Under the pieces are notes generated by a model. The model saw nothing but the letters and a program-made list of their open reading frames with translations, had not been told where the DNA came from and ran no database searches. From contig NZ_MEJH01000003.1 in the NCBI RefSeq assembly GCF_001953635.1, positions 1,019,287-1,083,286 of the forward strand: a DNA stretch of 64,000 nucleotides. The letters are read 5' to 3'. Of the stretch, positions 8,127 to 17,426 are shown piece after piece. This DNA is from Alteromonas abrolhosensis (GTDB taxonomy: Bacteria; Pseudomonadota; Gammaproteobacteria; Enterobacterales; Alteromonadaceae). Position numbers and translations under genes: made by a program. The first letter of the stretch is position 1, and every line of letters begins with the position of its first letter.

Positions 8127-9281
8127 TTAAGCCGCGAGGGTTAATATTTCACGGGCTTTAGCAAGGTCAATGTCACCATGCTCGCCAAGCGCGGTTAAAC
8201 CATTGCGCTCTAGGTTTTTGATAAGCCCATCAATTGCTGACTTTTCAATATCATAGTCTGACAAGCGAGTTTTCACCTGCATGGTCTCGAAAAAGTCCTG
8301 CACTGCTTTTATGGTCAAATCGATGGCCTTTTCTTTGTCATCTTCTTGAATACCAAAAACGCGCTCGCCTAACTGCAAGATTTTCTCCTGCTTTTTGTCA
8401 CGCTGCACAAACATCAATGAAGGCAAAACAATTGCTAGGGTCACGGCATGATCTAAACCGTGTAACGCAGTAAGTTCGTGCCCAATCATGTGGGTGCCCC
8501 AGTCTTGTGGTACACCTTTACCGATTAACCCATTAAGCGCCATTGTTGCTGACCACATGACGTTTGCGCGCACGTCGTAATCTTCAGGTGTTGCTAGCGC
8601 TTTAGGGCCTTCCTGGATTAACGTTTGTAGAATACCTTCTGCAAAGCGATCTTGAAGCGGCGCATTTACAGGGTAGGTTAGGTACTGCTCAATTACGTGT
8701 ACAAAGGCATCAACCACTCCATTCGACACTTGACGTGGTGGTAGTGAATACGTGAACTCTGGGTCAAGCACGGCAAATACTGGCTGCACTGTTTCAGATG
8801 AAAACGCACGTTTTTGTGACGTTTCTTTTCTGTTTACTACTGAGTTGCCGTTACTTTCAGAGCCAGTGGCAGGTAGTGTAAGTACTGCGCCAATGGGTAA
8901 CGGATTTTTAAAGTCCGCGCCTTTCACTAAAATGTCCCACGGATCACCTTCGAAATTAACAGCAGCAGCGACGAACTTGGCGCCGTCGATAACACTTCCG
9001 CCGCCTACAGCAAGGATGAAATTCACGTTATTCTCACGTGCCACATGCACCGCTTTCATCAGCGTCTCGAATTCAGGATTTGGCTCAACACCCTGAAATT
9101 CAATAACTTCAGCGCCTTCCAGTGCAGTATTTACTTTGTCGTAAATCCCGTTTTTCTTAATTGAGCCGCCACCGTAAAGGAAGAGGACTTTAGCTTGGTT
9201 CGGCAGGCGTGAAGACACTGCACTTAGCTGACCTTTGCCGAACAAAATTTCGGTTTGATTTTTAAACGTAAAATTAAGCAT
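8127..9281 (-). CDS. Iron/zinc-containing alcohol dehydrogenase, YqhD-like aldehyde reductase
   Basis: A 384-residue group III alcohol dehydrogenase. NAD(P) binding is indicated by GGGSVIDGAKF (about residues 94-104). The metal site is spread over DAFVHVIEQ and HELTALHGLDHAVTLA, matching the Asp/His/His/His ligands of E. coli YqhD. TGSESNGNSVVNRKET is also YqhD-like. YqhD reduces short aldehydes and lipid peroxidation products with NADPH. An AAGGAC ribosome binding site is present. It follows the DJ-1/PfpI gene by only 15 bp, so the two are in one operon. Confidence 0.92.
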   Translation of the reverse strand: MLNFTFKNQTEILFGKGQLSAVSSRLPNQAKVLFLYGGGSIKKNGIYDKVNTALEGAEVIEFQGVEPNPEFETLMKAVHVARENNVNFILAVGGGSVIDGAKFVAAAVNFEGDPWDILVKGADFKNPLPIGAVLTLPATGSESNGNSVVNRKETSQKRAFSSETVQPVFAVLDPEFTYSLPPRQVSNGVVDAFVHVIEQYLTYPVNAPLQDRFAEGILQTLIQEGPKALATPEDYDVRANVMWSATMALNGLIGKGVPQDWGTHMIGHELTALHGLDHAVTLAIVLPSLMFVQRDKKQEKILQLGERVFGIQEDDKEKAIDLTIKAVQDFFETMQVKTRLSDYDIEKSAIDGLIKNLERNGLTALGEHGDIDLAKAREILTLAA

Positions 9282-9296
9282 CGTGTTGCCTGTCCT

Positions 9297-10163
9297 TTAA
9301 TTAGATTGTGAGTTCAACTGTTGTAAAAGCTTTTCTGCTAAAAGCTCATCAGAAAATGGGTTCTGGCCTGTAATAAGTTCTCGGTCTACTACCACATTTG
9401 GCGCCCACATTTCTTTATATTCCATATTGCCACCCGCTTGTGCCATCGCATCTGCGGGGTAGTACAATAAAGCTGCATCATCTAAGGTGCTCTCAAAATA
9501 GGCTTCTTCTGGTGTAGAGAAAATAGTCATTTTGTAGCCTTCATAAATCCAATTTTCAGATGTGGCCTGCTCACCTGATTTCAATGCTAATTCAAATGCC
9601 TGTGGGTTGGATTGACCAGAAAGTAAGGCGATTGGACCATGACAGATCGCGGCGGTGGGTTTACCTTCATTGTGGAAGTGCGACAAAATTTCGCCCACCT
9701 GTGGGTTATTCGCCAAATCGATGAGCGGTGCGTGGCCTCCTGGAATGAATACTCCCTCAAACTCATCAAGCCCTTGCGCAATCACCTCGTTTAACGACAG
9801 CGTGTCATTAATGCCGTCTAATGACGCTACAAACGTTTGAATCTCTCGCATTTGTGTTTCGTCACCATCAAAGTATTGCGGTATTACCGATTTTTTATCG
9901 ACTGATGGAGCGTTGCCCTTTGGGGTTGCCAACACTAACCTGTAACCCGCATCTACCAGCGCTTTTGCAGGTACACCAAACTCGTTCAGGTAGTAACCAG
10001 TAGGCTCTGTTTTTCCGTCTGTGAGTTGCATAACACTTTCACTTGAAAGAAGCACAAGTACTTCGCCTTTACTGGCGTTTTCAGTTCGATTGTCAGCAGC
10101 ATAGGCTGACTGTGATAAGCCCGCTGTAATAGCGAGCGATAAAATTGATGATGCTAGTTTCAT
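9297..10163 (-). CDS. Exported DJ-1/PfpI-family protein
   Basis: A 288-residue protein beginning MKLASSILSLAITAGLSQSA with a cleavable signal peptide ending near AYA, so it is probably periplasmic. The nucleophile elbow AAICHGPIALLSG carries the catalytic Cys-His pair, and EFEGVFIPGGHAP the conserved glutamate and glycine turn. It belongs to the DJ-1/PfpI superfamily, near glyoxalase III/Hsp31-like members. The start at 10163 has AGGAGGT seven bases upstream; an ATG 18 bp further up lacks this. It leads the unit with the YqhD-like gene and is divergent from a LysR gene. Confidence 0.87.
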   Translation of the reverse strand: MKLASSILSLAITAGLSQSAYAADNRTENASKGEVLVLLSSESVMQLTDGKTEPTGYYLNEFGVPAKALVDAGYRLVLATPKGNAPSVDKKSVIPQYFDGDETQMREIQTFVASLDGINDTLSLNEVIAQGLDEFEGVFIPGGHAPLIDLANNPQVGEILSHFHNEGKPTAAICHGPIALLSGQSNPQAFELALKSGEQATSENWIYEGYKMTIFSTPEEAYFESTLDDAALLYYPADAMAQAGGNMEYKEMWAPNVVVDRELITGQNPFSDELLAEKLLQQLNSQSN

Positions 10164-10273
10164 ATGTACCTCCTGTCGCATTAGATGATGCGTGCATCTT
10201 AGAGATGTTGGATTGAATGGAGAAGTCAGATAAATTGTGGGTAGTCATCAAAAATCTGATGGGTCAGAATTGC

Positions 10274-11182
10274 ATGTCATATTTAACACAGTTGAAAACC
10301 TTCGTAGAAGTTTATAGAAGCGGTAACATCACGCGCGCTGCTGCTCGCCTTCATATGTCTCAACCTGCAGTCACTTCTCACATACAAGCCATGGAGAATA
10401 TTGTCGGTAAAGAATTGTTCGTGAGGAAAGCGCGAGGCGTAGAGCCTACCGCTATTGCAGATGATTTGGCGCTGCAAGTTGCTTCTCACATCGATACTTT
10501 AGAGCAAAAAGTGGCGTCTATTCGCAGTCGCGCTTCAACCGATCACGGAACGTTACACCTTGCAGGGCCAGCAGAGTATCTAAGTTTGGTAGCAGGCCCA
10601 GCGCTTGCTAACTTGCTTCAGGCAGACAAAGTTAACTTAGTGATCCATACGGGAAATAAAAATAGCATTTATCACTTACTTGAGAACGACACTGCAGAAC
10701 TCGCCATTACTGCTTCTGAGCCTACTGACGCGATGTATGAATACCAGAAGTTAGATAAGGAACGTCTAATTCTGGTAATGAACCGTGTGCAAGGAAAACT
10801 CTTAGGGGAGAGGGAAATGTCGGCAGAGTTGCTCAATCAACACAAAGTAGTAACCTATGACGAACAATTGCCACTTGTCCGGCGTTATTTTTCAGAAGTC
10901 TTTAACGCTGCGTGTGAATCGCCTGTCGCAGCGGTTTGCCCCGATATACGGGCAATAAGCAGTATTATAAAAGCAGGAATTGGTTATTCAGTCTTACCTG
11001 ATTACCTGTGTAAAGAAGGAATAGCGAAAGGGGAATTGATCGCGCTAGGCAAACCTGGGCCTGAAAATGATGTTTATTTGGTATGGAAAAAGGGAGCGCT
11101 ACGACATCCCAGGGTGGACTTTGCCAAAGACGTAATCATGGCGTTTGCCAACATTAACTATTTGTCTACTTATCCAGATTGA
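10274..11182 (+). CDS. LysR-family transcriptional regulator
   Basis: A 302-residue regulator. The winged helix-turn-helix is at residues 1-60 (LKTFVEVYRSGNITRAAARL then MSQPAVTSHIQ), followed by a substrate-binding-like effector domain. The start MSYLTQLK fits the family's usual length; an upstream in-frame ATG at 10217 would add 19 atypical residues. It is divergently transcribed from the DJ-1/YqhD/old yellow enzyme genes, the classic arrangement for a LysR regulator and its target. The 110-bp gap contains AGATG/CATCT dyad motifs that could be its site. Confidence 0.9.
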   Translation: MSYLTQLKTFVEVYRSGNITRAAARLHMSQPAVTSHIQAMENIVGKELFVRKARGVEPTAIADDLALQVASHIDTLEQKVASIRSRASTDHGTLHLAGPAEYLSLVAGPALANLLQADKVNLVIHTGNKNSIYHLLENDTAELAITASEPTDAMYEYQKLDKERLILVMNRVQGKLLGEREMSAELLNQHKVVTYDEQLPLVRRYFSEVFNAACESPVAAVCPDIRAISSIIKAGIGYSVLPDYLCKEGIAKGELIALGKPGPENDVYLVWKKGALRHPRVDFAKDVIMAFANINYLSTYPD

Positions 11183-11257
11183 AGTCAAACTTACAAGGTG
11201 GGCGACGCAATAAAACCAGTCGTCGCCAACCCTTCTTGGTTTAACGATCAACAGCCC

Positions 11258-11662
11258 CTAAAATGTACCGACGACCTTCACGCTGCCATCGACCTTACTT
11301 TCATCCACAAAGCCTATGGTATTAGGGTTGGTCGCGACAAGGCTTAACATCTCTTCTTCAGTTGCTATCATTTCGGGGGGAGTGCCCCTGCCTGTGAACA
11401 CGAGTTTTGACCAAAACGCGGAATATTGCGATTCAGATTTTCCAAGCACATTATTGTTAAAGGCGTCTCTGATATTATTTCCTTGCTCAAAAGTAAGTGG
11501 AATGGCACGGCTTCCATCGGGAAACGCTTTTACTTTCCCTAAATATATTTTTTTTACGGTATCGATGTCGATCCCAGAATTGTTATTGGCATTGATTATT
11601 ACTGCTGTACCGGCATAAATCGGAGCAGACAGCAAAAAACATAGGGCTGCAACTATCTTCAT
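11258..11662 (-). CDS. Small PstS-like periplasmic substrate-binding protein
   Basis: A 134-residue protein with a signal peptide (MKIVAALCFLLSAPIYAG) and motifs of short phosphate-binding-like proteins: IDTVKKIYLGKVKAFPDG, RDAFNNNVLGKSESQYSAFW, and IGFVDESKV. This is about half the size of true PstS, and no transporter genes are nearby, so phosphate transport is doubtful. The start at 11662 has AAGG eight bases upstream; more distal ATG codons are less convincing. It is convergent with the LysR gene. Confidence 0.75.
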   Translation of the reverse strand: MKIVAALCFLLSAPIYAGTAVIINANNNSGIDIDTVKKIYLGKVKAFPDGSRAIPLTFEQGNNIRDAFNNNVLGKSESQYSAFWSKLVFTGRGTPPEMIATEEEMLSLVATNPNTIGFVDESKVDGSVKVVGTF

Positions 11663-11823
11663 TGATATTACCTTCATTCTTAACTCGCTAGCATAGAAAT
11701 AAGCATGCATGTTGTATGTAATCAGGGGCAAAACGCCCTCGCTAGAGTATAACCAAGATTTGCAATTTGTCGCATTTCGACAAAAGACGAAATTTAAAGT
11801 TTTAAAAAGGCATTAAGAATTCT

Positions 11824-12075
11824 ATGGCAAAACCGAATGCAAAGGGACCGGTCAGGACAGTGCAAATTTATTGCGCTAAATGCAAATTCCAACTTTTTAA
11901 ATATCGCAAGGGTGGGAAGGGAGCGTTGGTAAAATGTTTCAAAGAAAGAATAGTTGAAGACTATACCCTTGAAGAAGGCATTTGCCCGTCTTGTCAAAAG
12001 CAATTCGCTAGGGATGCGTTAATTCGAGGCGCTCCTGCTCTTAAAATCGTAGGAGGAAAAGTAACGATGAAGTAA
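11824..12075 (+). CDS. Small zinc-ribbon protein
   Basis: An 83-residue basic protein with two CxxC pairs, CAKC (about 17-20) and CPSC (about 55-58), separated by a lysine-rich strand region. This is the signature of a zinc ribbon. It may bind nucleic acid or a protein partner; nothing nearby fixes its function. A longer reading on the opposite strand is a shadow with no recognisable protein features. Confidence 0.75.
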   Translation: MAKPNAKGPVRTVQIYCAKCKFQLFKYRKGGKGALVKCFKERIVEDYTLEEGICPSCQKQFARDALIRGAPALKIVGGKVTMK

Positions 12076-12277
12076 AGCTCATCCTCAATAGGTTGTTAAT
12101 TGGTCAACTTTCAAAAAAATAAACGTTTGGATAATTTGCTCTTATGTAATTTTTGCCTAAATTACTATAGAGGGATTTAAGACCTTAAGCCGTTGTACTG
12201 TGTGGTAAATGTCATGGGCTAGGTTGAATGCTAAAAGGAGTGGCTTTGTGTTGAACGACTAAATATTGAGATGATAA

Positions 12278-14197
12278 ATGTCCATTCAAAGAAAGTTTCT
12301 GTTTTCTATATCTGCTGTTATCGTTCTTTTTGCATTAATTGTTGCTGTTGTAACGGTTATTACCACCTCGTCGAATGTTTCAACCCTTGTTGAAGAGCAA
12401 AAAAAGAGTACGGCTGATCGGTTAGTAAACATACTCACTGTAACCGACTCTATTATGCTTGAGCGGGTAAAAAGCAGTATGGCGCTGCTTAAGCAAAGAG
12501 GGGAGGCGTTGGGTGAGCCCAATCAAACCGACTTTGTCACTGTTAAAAATACGCAGGCTCGGCAACTTAGATTGGGCAATATTGATCAGGCGAACACGTT
12601 TGATTTAGTGGATAGTTTGACAAACGTTATGGGCGGTACTGCCACGCTGTTTAGTAAAACTGGCGATGATTATATTCGAGTCAGTACCAATGTTATTAAG
12701 AATGGTGAGCGAGCTATAGGTACTAAACTGGCGCCTGACGGCAAAGCCATTAAAAAGATAAATCAACAGCAAGCGTACTACGGTGCCGTCGATATTTTAG
12801 GCAGTCCTTACCTTACTGGGTATGAGCCTATGTTTAACAGCAGTGGTGAAGTAGTTGGTATCTGGTATGTGGGATATTCAGCCGACCTCAATGTTCTGGA
12901 ACAGGCCATCAAGCAAAGCCATGTTTTAAAAGAAGGTTTTGTCGCACTTCGTGATGGGAAAGGAAATATTCGCATGCATTCTGCTCACGTAAATGATGAG
13001 CAGGTAGCCGAAGCACTGAAACCCAACGATGACTGGGTTGTAGAAATTGTCCCGTTTTCAGCCTGGGGCTACGACATTATATTAGCTGCGTCTTCGTCTG
13101 AAAAATCTGCGATGGTCAGAAGTTCAGTATTGGTCGTTGTACTTAAAATTGTACTGGCCAGTGTGGGTATCTTAATCACCATTTGGTTTTTAGTTAAGCA
13201 TATCGTTGGTAAACCACTAGAAGAATTTATTGGTGTAGTAAATAACTTATCTTCTGGTGAGGGTGATTTAACGTTCCGTTTTCAAGCCTCAAGAAGCGAT
13301 GAGTTTGGAACAATGGCAAGAGCATTTAACGGTCTACTTAGCCAATTGCAGGAAACATTGCAGAGCGTTGATGAAGCCACTGAACACATGCTAGCAAAAT
13401 CTGAGGCGCTGAATACGACAGCACTGCGCTCTAAAGATACCGTCTCTCGACTCAGTCGAGAAACCGAGTCTATTGATAATGCTATTTCTCTGATGCAACA
13501 AAATGCTCAAACGGTGTCTTCAACCATTCGAAGCTCAAGTGAAGCGGCACATGCGGCAGACCAAGACACACGAAATAGCGTAAATGTATTGGCTCAGACG
13601 ATCAAAGATATCCAGTCACAAGCTAATGACGTGGATGCGTCTGTACAGGTTATCACAGAGCTTGCTCAGGCGAGTGAAGAGATAAGTGGCGTTATGGAAG
13701 TCATTAGAAATATCGCGGAGCAAACGAACTTGTTGGCACTGAATGCTGCAATTGAAGCAGCTCGTGCCGGAGAGCAGGGGCGGGGCTTCGCGGTTGTTGC
13801 AGATGAAGTACGTTCGCTTGCGAGCAGAACACAGTCATCTACAGAAGAAATTCGCAATATGATTGAGCGACTCCAGCAAGGTAGCCGTGTGGCCTCTGAA
13901 AAAATGCAACAAAATAAAGACACTGCTTACAAAACTGTGGAGACCACTAAGCACGCTGGCGATTCGTTGAAACAAGCGCTGGATGCCGTTGCTCGCATTA
14001 CTACACTAAACCAAGATGCGGCAACGATGGCTGAAGGGCAAACAGCGGTGGCGAATGATGTAAACAAAGGAGTGAGTAGCATTCAACAGGTGGGTAATGC
14101 CAATACTAGCTATGCGAAAGAAGTTGTAGATAACTGCGAAGCCTTGGTCCAACAAGTTAAGCAGATGCAAATGCAGCTGCGCAGATATCATTTTTAA
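12278..14197 (+). CDS. Methyl-accepting chemotaxis protein with periplasmic Cache domain
   Basis: A 639-residue transmembrane chemoreceptor. There is a membrane helix at residues 8-30, a periplasmic Cache (Cache_3/Cache_2-like) sensor at about 35-280 with [20 protein letters not shown], a second helix at about 287-308, HAMP at about 310-365, and a long signalling coiled coil. The hairpin tip reads [35 protein letters not shown]. It signals to CheA/CheW located elsewhere. The ligand is unknown; Cache_3/2 receptors often sense small organic acids. It is monocistronic. Confidence 0.95.
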   Translation: MSIQRKFLFSISAVIVLFALIVAVVTVITTSSNVSTLVEEQKKSTADRLVNILTVTDSIMLERVKSSMALLKQRGEALGEPNQTDFVTVKNTQARQLRLGNIDQANTFDLVDSLTNVMGGTATLFSKTGDDYIRVSTNVIKNGERAIGTKLAPDGKAIKKINQQQAYYGAVDILGSPYLTGYEPMFNSSGEVVGIWYVGYSADLNVLEQAIKQSHVLKEGFVALRDGKGNIRMHSAHVNDEQVAEALKPNDDWVVEIVPFSAWGYDIILAASSSEKSAMVRSSVLVVVLKIVLASVGILITIWFLVKHIVGKPLEEFIGVVNNLSSGEGDLTFRFQASRSDEFGTMARAFNGLLSQLQETLQSVDEATEHMLAKSEALNTTALRSKDTVSRLSRETESIDNAISLMQQNAQTVSSTIRSSSEAAHAADQDTRNSVNVLAQTIKDIQSQANDVDASVQVITELAQASEEISGVMEVIRNIAEQTNLLALNAAIEAARAGEQGRGFAVVADEVRSLASRTQSSTEEIRNMIERLQQGSRVASEKMQQNKDTAYKTVETTKHAGDSLKQALDAVARITTLNQDAATMAEGQTAVANDVNKGVSSIQQVGNANTSYAKEVVDNCEALVQQVKQMQMQLRRYHF

Positions 14198-14351
14198 GTA
14201 ACTGTATGGAGTACCCAGTTTGCGACTGTTGGCTGGTTAGATTCGACATGCCGAAAACATGAGCGAGTGGCAGCAAAGTAGTGCTTATACTTACGCTGAA
14301 ATGCTAAATTCTTGCGGTTGACACGAATAGTAACAATTTGAACCAGTACCA

Positions 14352-14382
14352 AAAGGGCTTTAGATTGCTAAGGCCCTTTTTC
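14352..14382 (+). terminator. Rho-independent terminator after the chemoreceptor gene
   Basis: AAAGGGCTTTAG pairs with CTAAGGCCCTTT (one G-U pair) around a 4-base loop, followed by TTTTTC. Confidence 0.75.
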
Positions 14383-14441
14383 ATATTTATTCTTACCCGT
14401 GGATGAATATAGGGATTTTCCCACAACATGGATAAACCATA

Positions 14442-17087
14442 ATGAAACAACTATCTACACTGGCTGGTGTGGTCGCGAGTGTTTTAGCAATTACATCGCT
14501 CTCGACAACGGCAGTACTAGCGCAAGAAGCACAAACTGCAGCCGCAGTGGTATCACCTGTTAAAAAGACAATGGCCGATGTTGAGTATCGATTACCATCA
14601 ACGGTCGCCCCTACTTTTCAACGCATTCACCTAAACATCGACCCAGACAAGCCTGCTTATTCTGGTACAACGAATATTGATATAACGGTTAAAGCCCCGA
14701 CGAAGAAGGTAGGCTTTTATCAGCAAGATCTCACTGTTAAATCTGCGCGTCTGGTTTCTTCAAGTTCAACTATTCCCTTAGATGTTACCATTGGTGAATA
14801 CGATATTAATTGGGGGGAATCACAAAGTGAGATAGCGCCGGGCAAATATACGCTTGAGGTTACATTTGAAGGAAAAGTGAATACATCATCTGATGGTATG
14901 TATTTGTCACGCTTCGAAGAGACTAATTATATCTTCACTCAATTTGAAGATATGCATGCACGTAAAGCGTTTCCAAGCTTCGACGAGCCTAATTTCAAAA
15001 TCCCTTATCAAATGACAATTAGCGCGCCCGCACACCAGGAAATTGTTGGCAATACACCCGTTGAAAAAGTAACCGTGGAAAACGGAGTAAAAACGGTGGA
15101 GTTTGAGAAAACTAAGCCGATGCCCACATATCTAATTGCTTACACGGTTGGGCCTTTCGATAGCGCTGAAATTACCGGGCTTTCCGTACCTGGAAAGATT
15201 TACGTGCCAAAAGGTTATGCCGACAAAACTAAATTTGTCATCAAACACACACCGGAAATACTGGCCTTTTTGGAAGAGTTTTTTGGTATCAAATACCCCT
15301 ACAAGAAAATGGATTTTGTTGCCGTTCCAAACTTTACTCATGGCGCGATGGAAAATGTAGGTTTAATTACCTATCGAGACAGTCTGCTACTTCTTGAAGA
15401 TAACCCAAGCGTAACAGAGCGCTCGCGACCACTGAATGTCATAGCTCACGAATTGGCTCACCAGTGGTTTGGCAATCTTGTAACTATGGCGTGGTGGGAT
15501 GACTTGTGGTTAAACGAAGCATTTGCATCATGGGCTGCCAGTCACACGATGAAGACCCTCTATCCTGAACTTAACTACGCCGATCGCATTGTACAGGAAG
15601 GTGCATTTGCGGCAGACGCGAGCCCTACGGTTAAGCCTGTTAAAAAGGTAGTGAAAAGCCAGCCTGACGTAATGGATGGTCTGGGCTTAAACTATTCAAA
15701 AGGCGAGTCAATTCTGCAAATGATTGAGTCTCTCATCGGCACAGAAAAGTTTCGTGAAGGTGTTCAGAACTATATGAACACACATGCATGGGGCAATACA
15801 GTAGCAGACGATTTATGGCGTGCTTTAGACAATGTGTCAGATTTTAACTTAAGCGCCATGATGAAAGCCTACTTGGAACAGCCGGGTTACCCGCTTATTC
15901 ATATTTCTAAGGACGGCAAATTAACCCAGTCCCGTTTCCATCTTGCGGGCGCGACTGTAGAAGATAAAACCTGGGCAATTCCGTTAAAACTGACTTACCA
16001 ATCAAATGGTAAAATTTTAAACGAAGTCGTTTTCATAGATAAGAAAACCACTGTTTTACCGCAACTGGCTGAAGCGGACTGGGTTTATCCAAATGACAAT
16101 GCGACAGGATACTTCCGTTGGTCTATTGAACCTGCTCAGCTCAACGCACTTCTAGACAACATAGATGCACTAAACAAACGTGAAAAAAAGAACGTGTTAT
16201 ATAACTATCAGGCACTGCTAAATGCAGATGAAGTTGGTGTTGATAGTGTCATGAAAGTGCTTAATAGCTTAGCAAAAGACGATGACCCAGCGGTTATTCG
16301 CGCTGCTGTTGGCGTGTTGGCAGAATTTGATTACTTAGTGAATGACAATAATAAAGCTGCTTACGCCGCGCTTTTAAATCAAAATTACATGCCGTTACTT
16401 AACGAGCTTACTCTTGAGCAAGGTGAACAGGATAGTGCCGATGTTATTCGTTTGCGCAACCAACTGTATGGCCTGTTAGGTACACATGCGAATAATGAGA
16501 AACTTGTTGAGCAAAGCATTAAGATAGCAAAGCAGTATCTTGCCGATACTAGCAGCGTGCCTTCAGGTATAGCCGGAACTGCTATAGAGATCGCGACGCG
16601 AAATAGTCCAGAGAGCGAGCATGCAACATGGTTTAACGCTATTGTTGAGGCGTTCAAAAAAGCACAGCTGCCTAATGTAAAAAGTACGTTAGTTTATTCA
16701 ATGCACTTTGAAGACAAAGAAACCGTTTTTAAAATGCTAGATTTGGCACTTACTGACGACATTACACCTGCAAATACCATGTATATGGTAGTGCGTGTAG
16801 CGCGTAACTTAGAAGACCACACGTTGTTATACGAGTGGCTTAACAAAAACAAAGATGCGCTGTTAGCAAAAATGCCTGACTATCATGTAAGCAGAATGCC
16901 AGAGTTTGTTTCAACAACATGCTCAGCTGAAAACCTAGATTTGGCTAATGCGTTCTACGCGCCAATAAGTGAAACTTATCAGGGGATGGCTCGCGGTGTT
17001 GAAATCATGCAGGATGAATCTAAACAATGTATGCGACTGAAATCTGCATTCCAGGCAGATTTCGACAGCTTCTTAAACGAGCAGTAG
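14442..17087 (+). CDS. Exported M1-family aminopeptidase
   Basis: An 881-residue protein with a signal peptide ending near VLAQEA (about residue 28). Zinc metallopeptidase motifs are clear: GAMEN exopeptidase motif (about 303-307) and HELAHQWFGNL with HExxH at 336-340, then the third ligand in WLNEAFASW. The C-terminal part is a helical ERAP1-like region. It should trim N-terminal residues from peptides in the periplasm or outside the cell, supplying amino acids. It is monocistronic with its own terminator. Confidence 0.95.
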   Translation: MKQLSTLAGVVASVLAITSLSTTAVLAQEAQTAAAVVSPVKKTMADVEYRLPSTVAPTFQRIHLNIDPDKPAYSGTTNIDITVKAPTKKVGFYQQDLTVKSARLVSSSSTIPLDVTIGEYDINWGESQSEIAPGKYTLEVTFEGKVNTSSDGMYLSRFEETNYIFTQFEDMHARKAFPSFDEPNFKIPYQMTISAPAHQEIVGNTPVEKVTVENGVKTVEFEKTKPMPTYLIAYTVGPFDSAEITGLSVPGKIYVPKGYADKTKFVIKHTPEILAFLEEFFGIKYPYKKMDFVAVPNFTHGAMENVGLITYRDSLLLLEDNPSVTERSRPLNVIAHELAHQWFGNLVTMAWWDDLWLNEAFASWAASHTMKTLYPELNYADRIVQEGAFAADASPTVKPVKKVVKSQPDVMDGLGLNYSKGESILQMIESLIGTEKFREGVQNYMNTHAWGNTVADDLWRALDNVSDFNLSAMMKAYLEQPGYPLIHISKDGKLTQSRFHLAGATVEDKTWAIPLKLTYQSNGKILNEVVFIDKKTTVLPQLAEADWVYPNDNATGYFRWSIEPAQLNALLDNIDALNKREKKNVLYNYQALLNADEVGVDSVMKVLNSLAKDDDPAVIRAAVGVLAEFDYLVNDNNKAAYAALLNQNYMPLLNELTLEQGEQDSADVIRLRNQLYGLLGTHANNEKLVEQSIKIAKQYLADTSSVPSGIAGTAIEIATRNSPESEHATWFNAIVEAFKKAQLPNVKSTLVYSMHFEDKETVFKMLDLALTDDITPANTMYMVVRVARNLEDHTLLYEWLNKNKDALLAKMPDYHVSRMPEFVSTTCSAENLDLANAFYAPISETYQGMARGVEIMQDESKQCMRLKSAFQADFDSFLNEQ

Positions 17088-17141
17088 TCCGCAATATTGC
17101 AGTAGGCGTGCACACCGCCTGTTGCCTTAAAATTGGAATTG

Positions 17142-17170
17142 AAAGAGCGCCCCAGTGGCGCTCTTTTTTT
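17142..17170 (+). terminator. Rho-independent terminator after the M1 peptidase gene
   Basis: AAAGAGCGCC pairs with GGCGCTCTTT around a short loop and is followed by a run of thymines. Confidence 0.85.
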
Positions 17171-17426
17171 GTGCAAGTCATTGTAAATTGCACCATGAGT
17201 AGTCATTAAAATGTGTCGAGACTGAAACATTTTGGCATTGTGACAAGTTAACTTTTCCTGTACCAAAGTTCAGTGGAGTTAATCAATAAGTAAACTTATT
17301 TTAAACGTCTAAGTTTATGATTCTTAACGTGTGTGACGTTTATATTATTATTTTTATTAAGTGCTTGCTGTGTATACGTATGTATAAGAATTTATACCTT
17401 CCTTATACAATAAAGCGGAAAGCAAA
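17171..17426 (+). promoter_or_regulatory. AT-rich leader/promoter region of the nuclease gene
   Basis: The gap between the M1 peptidase and nuclease genes is 339 bp; after the terminator it holds no coding sequence. An inverted repeat GTATAAG (17382-17388) and CTTATAC (17402-17408) with a 13-base spacer lies just ahead of the start. TAAACTTA and TAAGTTTA form another dyad about 100 bp upstream. Both could be operators, but no known regulator consensus is recognised and no Pho box was found. Confidence 0.3.

Noticed and set aside
11201-11227. GGCGACG/CGTCGCC hairpin after the LysR gene
   Set aside because: The loop is 13 bases and no thymine run follows on either strand, so it is not supported as a terminator.
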